This document shows, piece after piece, positions 6,591 to 15,433 of a stretch of 20,189 nucleotides of DNA. The translations under genes and the position numbers were made by a program. Within the stretch, counting starts at the first letter, position 1. Every line of letters starts with the position of its first letter. Origin of the DNA: Anthropogastromicrobium aceti (GTDB lineage Bacteria > Bacillota > Clostridia > Lachnospirales > Lachnospiraceae); assembly GCF_025567095.1 (NCBI RefSeq), contig NZ_JAOQJH010000046.1; one strand, written 5' to 3'. Below the pieces are notes generated by a model that saw only the letters and a program-made list of their open reading frames with translations, ran no database searches and was not told where the DNA came from.

Positions 6591-8198
6591 CTATATATTG
6601 ATGTCTCTTCCCTGAAATTCAAAGAAGTCAAAATCTGCCGGAATGCGGCTTCCGCAGCCACCGTTGTTGGCGTAGATGCCGACTAGTGTTCCGGTGTGGC
6701 GCTTTGGATCGTCTGGCACACCCTCATCGCACAGGTAAATGCAATCTTTTAATACGCCTGCCTCGCTCCAATCTTCTCCGTCGCAGCTGTATAAAAAGCG
6801 TCTTGTCAGACGATCTACCTCTACTTTTAACCAAATCGGTCCATTTTTTATCTGATCTACTTCTGCAATCAGCTCTTCACCGTGGTTTCTGTTTATTACA
6901 AGCTGCAATTTTCTTCCGCCTTCAAAACAAAGTGAGAAGCGTGCATATGTCGCTGTACTATAATAACATGTAAGTCCGGCCTGTTCACCATCTCTTGTCG
7001 GATCAAATTCAAGCTTTGTGGTTGCAGTGTATGATAGCTCTTCCTCTCTTCTTAGCAGCGTATTTTTTGCGCGAATCTCAAAGAGCTGACCATCCTGTGT
7101 CCAGATTCGCATATGACCTGGGCGTTCTGTCAGTGAATAATTTCCCGGTGCAGTTCTTCTAACGAACTGCCAGTGAACATCTAGTGTGTCGCTGTCAAAG
7201 TCATCTCTTTGCCACTTTGGATAAACTACCTCTGGCAGATCTGGCGCAGTCTGCTCATTGCTTGGACCTTTGCCCTCATTAATAACAAACCAGCCATCGT
7301 CTAACCATCTTACTGGATCAAGACCTGTCTCTCTGCCCACTGTCGTATAAGCGCCCGGCACTCGTATCTCTCCCGGCTTTGGTGCTTTGCCATTTGCGAC
7401 TTCGATGCCGCGGTTTGGTCGTCCCATCAAATAGTAAACCCACCAGTCTCCATTTGCATCCTCGATTAGCTTTCCATGACCTGTTCTCTGAATAGGTGCG
7501 TTTGGATCAAGCTGTCTCATTAAAGGATTATATGGCGATGCTTCATACGGGCCAAATAAATTTTTTGAGCGTCCCACATTTATGCCATGACCATATCCAG
7601 TGCCGCCCTCTGCAAGAATTGCATAATAATAATCACCGTGGCGCAAGATATGAGGTCCTTCTGGGCAGCGCTCCCCTGTTCCAGGCCAGACAGGAATTAA
7701 ATCGCCTGTCACTCGCGTACAGTCATCAGAGATTGGGACAAGATTTATTCCAGGACTGATAACCATGTAGTGCTTTCCATCGTCATCTACAAAATGAGAC
7801 GGATCAATGCTGTCTACCTCCAGCCATGATGGCTTGCTGTAAGGACCTTCTGGCCTGTCTGATGAGACAACTACCTGACGGCGCATAACATTATTATCAC
7901 GCTTTCCATCTGCATTTAAACGAAGAGTTGCCATTATGATAAAGCGACCATTGCTGTAGGAAATATCAGGTGCCCAAATTCCATGTGAATCACGTATATC
8001 ACTTAAATCTAATTCATCAGGATCTGTAATTGCATGACCAATTAACTCCCAGTGCACCATATCCTTTGAATGGCTTATTGCAATTGCCGGAAAGTACTGA
8101 AAGGTTGAATTGACCATGTAATAGTCATCTCCCACGCGGACAACTGATGGATCTGGAAAAAAGCCGCGCTGTACGGGATTTTTGTATGTTCTTGTCAT
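6591..8198 (-). CDS. GH43-family glycoside hydrolase (xylosidase/arabinofuranosidase type)
   Basis: This 535-residue enzyme has the five-bladed propeller of GH43 (about 1-320) and a C-terminal beta-sandwich (about 330-530) of the kind seen in GH43 beta-xylosidases. The three inverting catalytic acids are visible: base Asp 16 in GFFPDPSVV, pKa-modulating Asp 132 in SIDPSHF and acid Glu 180 in CPEGPHIL. Family members remove xylose or arabinose from the non-reducing end of xylo- or arabino-oligosaccharides. Specificity and subfamily cannot be fixed by eye. No signal peptide is present, so it should act in the cytoplasm. AAGGAG at 8206-8211 supports the start. It follows another GH43 gene by 33 bases and precedes cca by 18, forming one operon with GH3. 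Confidence 0.93.
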   Translation of the reverse strand: MTRTYKNPVQRGFFPDPSVVRVGDDYYMVNSTFQYFPAIAISHSKDMVHWELIGHAITDPDELDLSDIRDSHGIWAPDISYSNGRFIIMATLRLNADGKRDNNVMRRQVVVSSDRPEGPYSKPSWLEVDSIDPSHFVDDDGKHYMVISPGINLVPISDDCTRVTGDLIPVWPGTGERCPEGPHILRHGDYYYAILAEGGTGYGHGINVGRSKNLFGPYEASPYNPLMRQLDPNAPIQRTGHGKLIEDANGDWWVYYLMGRPNRGIEVANGKAPKPGEIRVPGAYTTVGRETGLDPVRWLDDGWFVINEGKGPSNEQTAPDLPEVVYPKWQRDDFDSDTLDVHWQFVRRTAPGNYSLTERPGHMRIWTQDGQLFEIRAKNTLLRREEELSYTATTKLEFDPTRDGEQAGLTCYYSTATYARFSLCFEGGRKLQLVINRNHGEELIAEVDQIKNGPIWLKVEVDRLTRRFLYSCDGEDWSEAGVLKDCIYLCDEGVPDDPKRHTGTLVGIYANNGGCGSRIPADFDFFEFQGRDINI

Positions 8199-8231
8199 TG
8201 AAAAGCTCCTTGTGTCTTTTTAATCTTGGCT

Positions 8232-9851
8232 TTACACATTTTTATAAACTGTCTTTTTTACAAGGCAGCTTCCAACAGCCTCACTATGATGAGCTGCACA
8301 ATAAACACCACTCTTTACACCAACCCAACGTCCTGCAGCTGCCATATAGCTTCCGGCCTTCTTGTAATCTGTGCCATTTGTGCTGTACTCAAAAACAACC
8401 TCCTCAAGTGGGAATTTCTTTTCTTTCTCGCTTAAATCCTGCGTTCCAACTCGGTGTACGCTCATGCGGACTGTTATAGTTTCACTGTCATCTGCAAACA
8501 CTAGTGCTCCAAGCGATGTACTTGTCTCCTCGGTACTCTCCACAAGAATCTTTCCATATTTTTGCTCTCCATTGATAAATGAAGCTTCAACCATGCCTTC
8601 CTCGTTTCTTGCAAATGAAAGAAGCGCATATTTTACACCCATAGAAATCACACCAGCTTCTTCGTTTGCTTTTAATCCCGAAAGGGAAAGTGTTGTGTCA
8701 CAGATAAATTCTGGTGCTGGCCACTTCTGAAGAAGAAGATTTGGATAATCACCATGTTTGATTTTTTCCTCTTGCTTCACCGCTTTCAGGCAAAGACCTT
8801 CTGATTTAAGTTTATACCAGTCTTCTTTTGGATTTGCATTCCACTGCCACTGAAGACCGAGTGTTTTTTTACTAAAATCATCAGAGGCATCTGGCTCAAA
8901 GATTTCAGCCTCTTTCGCAGCCTCACCGACATTTGGCTTGCGGTAAGTAAGCACTGGCTCCCCATAATCATTTCCATCCTTTGCGATACCAATAATCGGC
9001 CAGTCCTCTTTCCAGCTCATCGGCTGCAAATGAATAATTCTTCCAGCTGCATACACATCCTGAAAATGTAAAAACCAGTCTTCACCTGTCACGGTATCTA
9101 CCCATGCACCCTGGTGAGGGCCGTTTATAGGAGTATCTCCTTGACGCATAACAACGCGATATTCATAAGGTCCAAAAATATTTCTTGAGCGAAGCACAGT
9201 CTGCCATCCTGTTTTTACACCACCTGCCGGTGCAAAGATGTAGTACCATCCATTTCTCTTATACAGCTTTGGTCCCTCAATTGTTTCCTGCTCATTTAAA
9301 TTTCCATCAAAGACAACTTTTGCTTCTCCTATCAGACCCATTCCATCTGGCTGCATTTCAATCATATGAAGCACACTCTTATATCCGATGCGGCTTTTTG
9401 CAACACCTGCCACAAGATATGCTCTGCCATCTTCATCCCAAAACGGACACGGATCAATCCAGCCTGCACCCGGACGAATATTGACTGGCTCTGACCATGT
9501 TCCAAACGGATCCTTTGTCGTACTCATGTAAATACCTTCGTCTGGCATTGGAAAACAAGCAAAAAATGTTCCGTCATGGTAACGGATTGCTGGTGCCCAT
9601 ACACCACATCCATGCACTGGCTTATCATAGCGCTCTTCTGGCACCTTTGGCAGAATATAATTAACTACCTTCCAATTTACCAAATCCTTTGAGTGAAGCA
9701 CTGGCAAACCTGGTGCATTGCAAAAGCTTGACGCGATCATAAAGTAATCCTCGCCCGCACGGCAAGCATCAGGATCTGAATAATCTGCATACAGTATTGG
9801 ATTTTTATACATTCCATTTCCTAAATCTGCGTTCCACATCGTTGTCTTCAT
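8232..9851 (-). CDS. GH43-family glycoside hydrolase (second, distinct copy)
   Basis: This 539-residue protein is a GH43 enzyme clearly different from its downstream neighbour. The propeller starts at KNPILYADYSDPD, giving base Asp 26. The other acids are Asp 133 in GWIDPCPFWDEDG and Glu 192 in ETIEGPKLY. A C-terminal beta-sandwich follows from about residue 330 (DASDDFSKKTLGLQWQWNAN onwards). Expected activity is exo-release of xylose or arabinose from oligosaccharides; the subfamily, perhaps near GH43_10 or GH43_12, is a guess. There is no signal peptide. AAGGA eight bases ahead of the ATG fixes the start. The 75 bases between it and GH3 contain a strong hairpin. Two different GH43 enzymes beside a GH3 suggest a substrate with mixed linkages, such as substituted arabinoxylan oligomers. 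Confidence 0.93.
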   Translation of the reverse strand: MKTTMWNADLGNGMYKNPILYADYSDPDACRAGEDYFMIASSFCNAPGLPVLHSKDLVNWKVVNYILPKVPEERYDKPVHGCGVWAPAIRYHDGTFFACFPMPDEGIYMSTTKDPFGTWSEPVNIRPGAGWIDPCPFWDEDGRAYLVAGVAKSRIGYKSVLHMIEMQPDGMGLIGEAKVVFDGNLNEQETIEGPKLYKRNGWYYIFAPAGGVKTGWQTVLRSRNIFGPYEYRVVMRQGDTPINGPHQGAWVDTVTGEDWFLHFQDVYAAGRIIHLQPMSWKEDWPIIGIAKDGNDYGEPVLTYRKPNVGEAAKEAEIFEPDASDDFSKKTLGLQWQWNANPKEDWYKLKSEGLCLKAVKQEEKIKHGDYPNLLLQKWPAPEFICDTTLSLSGLKANEEAGVISMGVKYALLSFARNEEGMVEASFINGEQKYGKILVESTEETSTSLGALVFADDSETITVRMSVHRVGTQDLSEKEKKFPLEEVVFEYSTNGTDYKKAGSYMAAAGRWVGVKSGVYCAAHHSEAVGSCLVKKTVYKNV

Positions 9852-9885
9852 AAAATAGTCCTTCTCTGTATCTTTTTTCTGAGAA

Positions 9886-9915
9886 TGAGGATGCCTGATT
9901 ACACAGACATCCTCA
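9886..9915 (-). repeat. Intercistronic hairpin between GH3 and GH43
   Basis: TGAGGATGCCTG and CAGACATCCTCA form a 12-pair stem (one G-U on the minus strand) with a six-base loop, 12 bases after the GH3 stop. No T-run follows on the minus strand, so it is not a standard terminator. It may protect the 3' end of the GH3 message or set the GH3/GH43 expression ratio. Confidence 0.65.
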
Positions 9916-9926
9916 AATTTACATGT

Positions 9927-12335
9927 TTAATCAATCTTTAAGAGAACTCCAAGAAGTCTCTTTACGCTGCACTCCATTGTCTCTCTCTTTAACAGACCTT
10001 TTTCAAGTGCTTTCAGCAAGTTGTCAGGATTTCCAGCTGCCATCTTAACATCATTTCCGGCATTTACTTCCTTGCAGTGCTCGCCAAATGTCCACCAGTC
10101 TGTCATTACAACACCTTCAAATCCCCACTCATCGCGCAGAAGCTTCTCTAACAGATCATGATTTTCGGAAGCTCTATAATCATTTACAATGTTATAGGAA
10201 GACATGATGCACCACGGCTTTGCTTCCTTTACAATACGCTCAAATGTCTTTAAATAAATCTGTCTTGCTGCACGCTCTGATACTCTTGAGTTTGAATCCT
10301 TACGGTTCGTTTCTTTGTTATTCAGTGCAAAATGCTTTACTGTTGCAGCAATGTGCTGAGACTGAATACCGCGTACCATTGCGCCTGCCTGCTTTGCAAC
10401 AAGATACGGATCCTCTGAGTAATACTCAAAGTTTCTTCCGCACATCGGTGTACGATGAATATTGATTGCCGGTGTAAGCCATACTGCGATATTATTTTCT
10501 CTTACCTCTTTTGCACCAGCTGCACCTACCTCATAGACAATCTCTGGATTCCAGGTGCATGCAAGAAGTGTTGCACATGGCCATGCTGTTGTGCAAACAC
10601 CGCACTCTGGCAAAATACGAAGTCCTGCCGGTCCATCAGCTGTCATAAAGTTTGGAATACCACACTCTGGCAGATTACCAAAGCCAAATGTATTTGCAAC
10701 ACCTGTATTTGGCTGACCGCCTAAAAGATGAGCTAACTCCTCGTCGCTTAACTGTGCCACAAATTCATCAAGCGTTACGCTGCCTTCTGCAACTTGCTCA
10801 AACTGCATGCGGCGCTCGTTATTGTTCCAAAGATGCTCGCCCTTTGAAAAACGTACATCTGGTGCAACACCATCGATTGTTTCCTTTTCCTTCTTTGTAA
10901 GAAGTCCTTCGCTGTCCGGATCGTGTGATGGTCTTACAGGAAGTTCTTCAAAGCTTCCATCTGCACGCATGCGCTTTGGAAGTGATGTCGGTGCTAAGCA
11001 CTCTGTCAGCTGCTCTGCCACTCTTGTAGACTCTTCTGTATGTATAAATCCAAGCTTCTCTGTATTTCTAACTGAATTTCCAAGATAGAAGTGGTACTCT
11101 CCCTGCTCCATCACATATGCAGATTTATGCAGAACGCCAAGATCATCATATGAAGCCAGATCATTTACATTTCCAACTAAAGTTACAAGCTGATTTTCTC
11201 CAGGCTGCAACAGCTTTGTCTTTGCATATGAAAGCAAAATTTTTGACGGTTTATCAAGCACTCCTTTTGGTGCACTGCCGTACAGCTGAAGTACTTCTTT
11301 TCCTTCATGATTTCCAGTATTTGTTACCTCTACGCGAACTGTAAGTGTGCCATCCTCTGCCTCGTCTACACGCTCAAGCTCCCACTTGAATGTCGTATAG
11401 GAAAGTCCATATCCAAATGGATACACAACCTTTTTGTCTGCGCCTGGAATAGTCTCGAAATAACGATATCCTACATAAATATCATCTGTATAATCTACGT
11501 AATCCTGTGACTCATGGAAGTTGTAGGATGATGGATAATCCTCAAGCGTCTTCGCAAAAGTATCCGCCAATTTTCCAGACGGACTTCCAATACCGCAAAG
11601 AAGTTCAGCAGCTGCTGCACCGCCTTCGATACCGCCCTGCCATGCCATTAAAACAGACTGAATCTTAGGATCCTCTGCAAACCACATGGAATCTACAACG
11701 CCGCCTACATTTAATACAACAACAACCTTAGGGAATGCAACCTTTACTGTCTCTACCATGCGCTGTTCTGCATCAGACAGATAGAAATCTCCTCGTTCAA
11801 ATACCTTCTGAGACTCCTTCCACATCGGCTCGCCTGACTCTACGCCATTGTCGTAGCTGCTTGTTCTATCCCATCCCTCGCCTGAAAAACGGCAAATCGT
11901 AATAAGTGCTGTATCAGTATAAGCTCTTGCCTTCTTTAAAAGCTCAGCCGGAACTTCTGGCTCAACAGTCATGCCTGGAGCCACGCCTCTTTCATACTGG
12001 TCACGCACGTTCTTATTATAAAATGACGATAGACCTTCATATACACTTACATAATCGCTAAGTGCCTTTAAACCTGCATCAAGACTTACCGTATATGAAA
12101 CGGTAACATCGCCGCTTCCGCCGCCGCCCTTTACATAATCTGCACTTGCCTTTCCGAATACGGCAAGCCTCGTGCCCTTCTCAAATGGAAGAAGACTGTT
12201 CTCATTTTTTAATAATACCATACCTTCCTTTGCTGCCTGCTTGGAAAGCTCAGTATGTGCCTTGCTTGCTGTTACCTTCTGGCCGTTTGCACCAAGTGGT
12301 GTGTTCGGCTGGTATTTAACTCTTTGCCACTTCAT
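9927..12335 (-). CDS. Circularly permuted GH3 beta-glycosidase
   Basis: This 802-residue enzyme hydrolyses beta-linked glucosides or xylosides by the retaining mechanism. The domain order is reversed relative to typical GH3 proteins. The alpha/beta sandwich domain comes first (about 25-310: AKEGMVLLKNENSLLPF, then VVVVLNVGGVVDSMWF and PSGKLADTFA). A fibronectin-III-like region follows (about 325-430: VYPFGYGLSYTTF, then VEVTNTGNHEGKEVLQLY). The TIM barrel is last (about 520-802), with GRNFEYYSEDPYL, KHFALNNKETNR and the nucleophile Asp 746 in GVVMTDWW. The same permuted order is known in rumen beta-glucosidases such as those of Butyrivibrio and Ruminococcus. There is no signal peptide, so it is cytoplasmic. 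AAAGGA at 12344-12349 supports the start. It is the first gene of the GH3-GH43-GH43-cca operon and is divergent from the M28 gene. Confidence 0.93.
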   Translation of the reverse strand: MKWQRVKYQPNTPLGANGQKVTASKAHTELSKQAAKEGMVLLKNENSLLPFEKGTRLAVFGKASADYVKGGGGSGDVTVSYTVSLDAGLKALSDYVSVYEGLSSFYNKNVRDQYERGVAPGMTVEPEVPAELLKKARAYTDTALITICRFSGEGWDRTSSYDNGVESGEPMWKESQKVFERGDFYLSDAEQRMVETVKVAFPKVVVVLNVGGVVDSMWFAEDPKIQSVLMAWQGGIEGGAAAAELLCGIGSPSGKLADTFAKTLEDYPSSYNFHESQDYVDYTDDIYVGYRYFETIPGADKKVVYPFGYGLSYTTFKWELERVDEAEDGTLTVRVEVTNTGNHEGKEVLQLYGSAPKGVLDKPSKILLSYAKTKLLQPGENQLVTLVGNVNDLASYDDLGVLHKSAYVMEQGEYHFYLGNSVRNTEKLGFIHTEESTRVAEQLTECLAPTSLPKRMRADGSFEELPVRPSHDPDSEGLLTKKEKETIDGVAPDVRFSKGEHLWNNNERRMQFEQVAEGSVTLDEFVAQLSDEELAHLLGGQPNTGVANTFGFGNLPECGIPNFMTADGPAGLRILPECGVCTTAWPCATLLACTWNPEIVYEVGAAGAKEVRENNIAVWLTPAINIHRTPMCGRNFEYYSEDPYLVAKQAGAMVRGIQSQHIAATVKHFALNNKETNRKDSNSRVSERAARQIYLKTFERIVKEAKPWCIMSSYNIVNDYRASENHDLLEKLLRDEWGFEGVVMTDWWTFGEHCKEVNAGNDVKMAAGNPDNLLKALEKGLLKRETMECSVKRLLGVLLKID

Positions 12336-12362
12336 TTTTTTAATCCTTTCACATCTTGTATT

Positions 12363-12382
12363 TTCAGATTGCTGAATCTGAA
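12363..12382. promoter_or_regulatory. 20-base palindromic operator candidate upstream of GH3
   Basis: TTCAGATT-GCTG-AATCTGAA has perfect eight-base arms. It lies just downstream of the likely GH3 transcription start (near 12388 on the minus strand), where a bound repressor would block transcription. The size suits a dimeric repressor, but no regulator gene is in the window to pair with it. Confidence 0.55.
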
Positions 12383-12394
12383 TTTTGTGCTTTT

Positions 12395-12424
12395 ATTCTA
12401 CCACACAATGCTTCGACAAAACAA
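12395..12424 (-). promoter_or_regulatory. Probable promoter of the GH3 operon
   Basis: On the minus strand TTGTTT (12424-12419) is 18 bases from TAGAAT (12400-12395), and TGG precedes the -10 box, giving an extended -10. It is weaker than the opposing M28 promoter, as expected for a regulated catabolic operon. Confidence 0.5.
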
Positions 12425-12442
12425 CTCTAGTTTTGTTTTTTC

Positions 12443-12532
12443 TTATACTTTGCAGTATAGCCCTGTTACAGTTCACCTTCGGGCTTTACTGTAAATATTG
12501 GCTTATCCGTGAACTGTAACGGCAGTTGCAAC
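12443..12532. promoter_or_regulatory. Cluster of inverted repeats in the divergent GH3/M28 intergenic region
   Basis: Four symmetric elements lie in 90 bases: TATACT-TTGC-AGTATA (about 12443-12458); GTTACAGTTCAC (12465-12476), a perfect inverted partner of GTGAACTGTAAC (12509-12520); TTTAC-T-GTAAA (12485-12495) between those two; and GTTGCAAC (12525-12532) just before the M28 -35 box. The recurring half-site ACTGTAA suggests one protein binding several times, possibly with looping. No binder is assigned. Confidence 0.55.
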
Positions 12533-12535
12533 CGC

Positions 12536-12564
12536 TTGACAAAGATATTGATATATTCTATGAT
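12536..12564 (+). promoter_or_regulatory. Consensus sigma-A promoter of the M28 peptidase gene
   Basis: TTGACA (12536-12541) and TATGAT (12559-12564) are 17 bases apart. The transcription start should be near 12571, giving a leader of about 25 bases that contains the ribosome binding site AGGAAAGG (12578-12585). Confidence 0.8.
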
Positions 12565-12595
12565 GCATTTATAAAAAGGAAAGGAATAAAAAGAT

Positions 12596-13849
12596 ATGAT
12601 GAATACGTTTATTAGTGGAGAGCGTCAGTATGACTTTGTCTCCAAATTCAATTATGTGCGTGAAGCTGGTACGTGTGGTGAGCAAAGAGCTGCTGAAACG
12701 ATTTTACAGGAATTAAAAAAAGAAAACAGCGATGCACAGATTCGCACGGAGAAGTTTTCTTTTTTTGCACCGCAGATTAAGCGCTCTTTCTTTGAGGTGA
12801 CAGCACCTTACCATAAGGTATATGAGGCTTGCACTTTTGGTTTTTGTGCCAACACAGATGAAAATGGACTTGAGGCTGATTTTGTTTATCTGGAAAATGC
12901 TGATGATATTAATATGAAGCAGGCAAATGGAAAGATTGTTATGCTGAATAATTATATGAGCCGTACAATGCTTGAAAAACTTGTAAAGGCTGGTGCGCTT
13001 GGCTTTGTATCTTTCTCTGGTACTCCAATTGACACTGGAAAGAAAAGACTGCCTGCAGCCAAAAATCTTGGTCAATCTAAAACGCTGGCTGAAATTCCTG
13101 GCACTTGCATTCATTTTGTGGATGCAGCAGAGATTGTTGAAAAAGGTGCTTTACGCGTGCGCATGATCTGTGAGCAGACACTTGTTGAAAAAACATCACA
13201 AAATATTTGTGCCCGCATTGAAGGAAGCGATAAAAGCGATGATATTTTAACTGTGACTGCTCATTATGACTCTGTTCCACAAGGACCTGGCGCCTACGAT
13301 AACATGGCAGGCTGTGCAATTGTTATGGAGCTGTTTTTATATTTTTGTGAACATAAGCCACGCCGCACTATTGATTTTGTATTTTTCGGTGCAGAAGAAA
13401 AAGGTCTTTTAGGAAGCCGCGCCTATGTTAAGGCACATGAGTCTGAATTGTCACATCACCTCTTTAACATGAATATTGACCTTGCCGGACAATCACTTGG
13501 CGGCACTGTAATAGGTGTTACGGGCGATTCCTCAATCTGCCGCCAATTTGAAGCTCTCGCTGAAAAATGCGGTATTGGAATGACGACAAGATCATCTGTC
13601 TGGAGCAGTGATTCTAACACATTTGCATGGAAGCGAGTTCCTTCTATGACCTTAAACCGTGATGGATACGGCATGCATACAGAGTATGACACTATTGATC
13701 TAATCTCTGCCTGGTCACTTCGCCGCAGCGCACTGCTTCTTTGCACTATAGCAAATTATTTGGCAAATGAAGAAGTATTTCCACTTTGTCGACAAATTCC
13801 GCAGGAATTTTTAGCACAACTAGATGCGTCATTTTCCACTGAAAAATAA
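12596..13849 (+). CDS. M28-family zinc aminopeptidase with PA-like insert
   Basis: This 417-residue metallopeptidase probably removes N-terminal residues from small peptides using two zinc ions. The ligand set of family M28 is visible: His 223 (TAHYDS), bridging Asp 235 (GAYDNMAG), catalytic Glu 267 and Glu 268 (FFGAEEKGLLGS), Asp 295 (NMNIDLAG) and His 361 (YGMHTEYDT). The region about 85-190 looks like a protease-associated insert (ANGKIVMLNN, then AGALGFVSFSG). No signal peptide or lipobox is present, so it should be cytoplasmic, unlike many M28 enzymes. The start is the first of two adjacent ATGs; AGGAAAGG is 10 bases upstream. It is transcribed alone, divergent from the GH3 operon, and ends at a bidirectional terminator. 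Its substrate and any link to glycan use are unknown. Confidence 0.9.
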   Translation: MMNTFISGERQYDFVSKFNYVREAGTCGEQRAAETILQELKKENSDAQIRTEKFSFFAPQIKRSFFEVTAPYHKVYEACTFGFCANTDENGLEADFVYLENADDINMKQANGKIVMLNNYMSRTMLEKLVKAGALGFVSFSGTPIDTGKKRLPAAKNLGQSKTLAEIPGTCIHFVDAAEIVEKGALRVRMICEQTLVEKTSQNICARIEGSDKSDDILTVTAHYDSVPQGPGAYDNMAGCAIVMELFLYFCEHKPRRTIDFVFFGAEEKGLLGSRAYVKAHESELSHHLFNMNIDLAGQSLGGTVIGVTGDSSICRQFEALAEKCGIGMTTRSSVWSSDSNTFAWKRVPSMTLNRDGYGMHTEYDTIDLISAWSLRRSALLLCTIANYLANEEVFPLCRQIPQEFLAQLDASFSTEK

Positions 13850-13862
13850 AAACACTTAAAAA

Positions 13863-13888
13863 GGCGCTGCGTCAATATGCGCAGCGCC
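13863..13888. terminator. Bidirectional terminator between M28 and sulfatase
   Basis: GGCGCTGCG and CGCAGCGCC form a perfect nine-pair GC-rich stem. On the minus strand it is followed by T-rich sequence (TTTTTAAGTGTTTTT), ending the sulfatase operon. On the plus strand CCATTTCAT follows, a weaker tail for the M28 transcript. Its position between converging genes fits use in both directions. Confidence 0.85.
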
Positions 13889-13899
13889 CATTTCATATA

Positions 13900-15393
13900 T
13901 CAATACAGAAGTTTATTTCTCACTGCTTTTTCCATAGGAAGTCCAGTGTCATAGTCAAGCTGTCTTGGCTCATATTCTTCGTTTTCTCTCTGTCTTGTAT
14001 AGCCACCATTATTCCAATCTGGTGTGACATTTTTTCTCCATGGTCTCATTTTCCACTGATAGCCGCGGTACAGATCTCTTGTATCATCCATATGCGCCAG
14101 AAGCTTATCATGCAGCTCGTTGCGGACAGCTTCATATGCTTCATCATTGATTCTATTTTCGACCTCATATGGATCTGTTTCAAGATCATAAAATTCATCT
14201 GTATCAAGCAAATGAATAACTAACTTGTAGCGTTTTGTGGTGATTGCACGCATCATCTGCAGACCGCCAAAACCATCATGATCCACTTCATATCTTGTAA
14301 ACTCTGTAAACACCGCATCATTTATCTTCACACTTGGATCATAAATCTGTGCCAACATACTCTTTCCTTCCATTGTTTTTGGAACTGGCAGTTCAAAATA
14401 ATCCATAATTGTTGGTGCAATATCAATGTGAGATGCCATCTCATGCACTACCTGACCCTTTGCACCGCCCTTAATAATTAAAGGAATATTAGCTACTTCC
14501 TTGTATGCTGCTGCATTTTTTGATGTCAGACGATGAGCACCAAGCATATCACCATGGTCTGATGTATAAATTACCATTGCATCTGGTGCAAGCTTTGAAA
14601 TTGCATCCAATACTCTTCCCATTTCATAATCTGCAAATGAATTACAGCCTAAGAACAATGACAGCCCTTTTGACGCCTTATTTATCTCTGATTCTGGTGC
14701 ATGTAAATTCTTTCCTGCCCAGAGTTGCTGCAGCATTGGTTTCTTTGACAGATCGTCCTGAAAGCTAGGTGAACTTTCAAAACAGAAGCCATCATACATA
14801 TGATTAAATGGAGCCGGACAAAGAGATGGTCCATGCGGCTCATCATATGATACAGTCAAAAAGAAATCCTGATCCTTAAATTCATTCAAGTATGCAATAG
14901 CCCTGTCGGAGCAACGATGCGCATATGTAAATTCTTCTGAAAAGCCCTCTGTGTATGATGTCTGTGAATCTCTAGAGCGAAGTTTGTCTTCATCGCTCAA
15001 CTCACTAAGATAAGTTCTCATATCATACCAATATTTTGGGTTCCATCCATCTGGGCATACACCATTTCCAAAATAATCAGATCCATCAAGGTGCCATTTT
15101 CCGATATAGCCGCATTCAATCTTGTTATCGTGCAAACGCTGTCCGATTGTCTTTATGTTATCTCCCATTCCGATACTGTTTGTGACAACTCCATTGGTGT
15201 GTGGAAATGCTCCAGTAAAAATTGCACCTCTTGCCGGACCACATACAGGCTGACAGGTATAAGCATTCTCATAACGGATGCCCTCCTGTGCCAATCGGTC
15301 AAGATTTGGCGTCTTCATCTTTTCATTTCCATAACAGCCAACCATATCTTTTCTTGTTGTGTCTGTCATCAATACTACAATCTGCTTTTTCAT
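13900..15393 (-). CDS. Type I (formylglycine) sulfatase, Cys type
   Basis: This 497-residue hydrolase removes sulfate esters. The signature is CGPARGAIFTG at 51-61: Cys 51 is the residue converted to formylglycine, with Pro 53 and Arg 55 completing C-x-P-x-R. Other active-site residues are Asp 11 in LMTDTTRKD, Lys 99 and His 101 in IGKWHLDG, His 187 in YDEPHGP and the metal pair Asp 279/His 280 in YTSDHGDMLG. The C-terminal region contains DEFYDLETDPYE, common in this family. There is no signal peptide, so the enzyme is predicted to be cytoplasmic and its substrate small. AAAGGAG (15401-15407) selects this ATG over an out-of-frame ATG four bases upstream. The maturase gene lies 40 bases upstream in the same operon. 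The substrate cannot be deduced. Confidence 0.93.
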   Translation of the reverse strand: MKKQIVVLMTDTTRKDMVGCYGNEKMKTPNLDRLAQEGIRYENAYTCQPVCGPARGAIFTGAFPHTNGVVTNSIGMGDNIKTIGQRLHDNKIECGYIGKWHLDGSDYFGNGVCPDGWNPKYWYDMRTYLSELSDEDKLRSRDSQTSYTEGFSEEFTYAHRCSDRAIAYLNEFKDQDFFLTVSYDEPHGPSLCPAPFNHMYDGFCFESSPSFQDDLSKKPMLQQLWAGKNLHAPESEINKASKGLSLFLGCNSFADYEMGRVLDAISKLAPDAMVIYTSDHGDMLGAHRLTSKNAAAYKEVANIPLIIKGGAKGQVVHEMASHIDIAPTIMDYFELPVPKTMEGKSMLAQIYDPSVKINDAVFTEFTRYEVDHDGFGGLQMMRAITTKRYKLVIHLLDTDEFYDLETDPYEVENRINDEAYEAVRNELHDKLLAHMDDTRDLYRGYQWKMRPWRKNVTPDWNNGGYTRQRENEEYEPRQLDYDTGLPMEKAVRNKLLY

Positions 15394-15433
15394 TCATGTT
15401 CTCCTTTCCATTCCCATGGATAATGTTTATTAT

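Noticed and set aside
12713..13746. Minus-strand frames inside the M28 gene
   Set aside because: They are shadows of a well-supported coding frame with all zinc ligands, and have no start signals.
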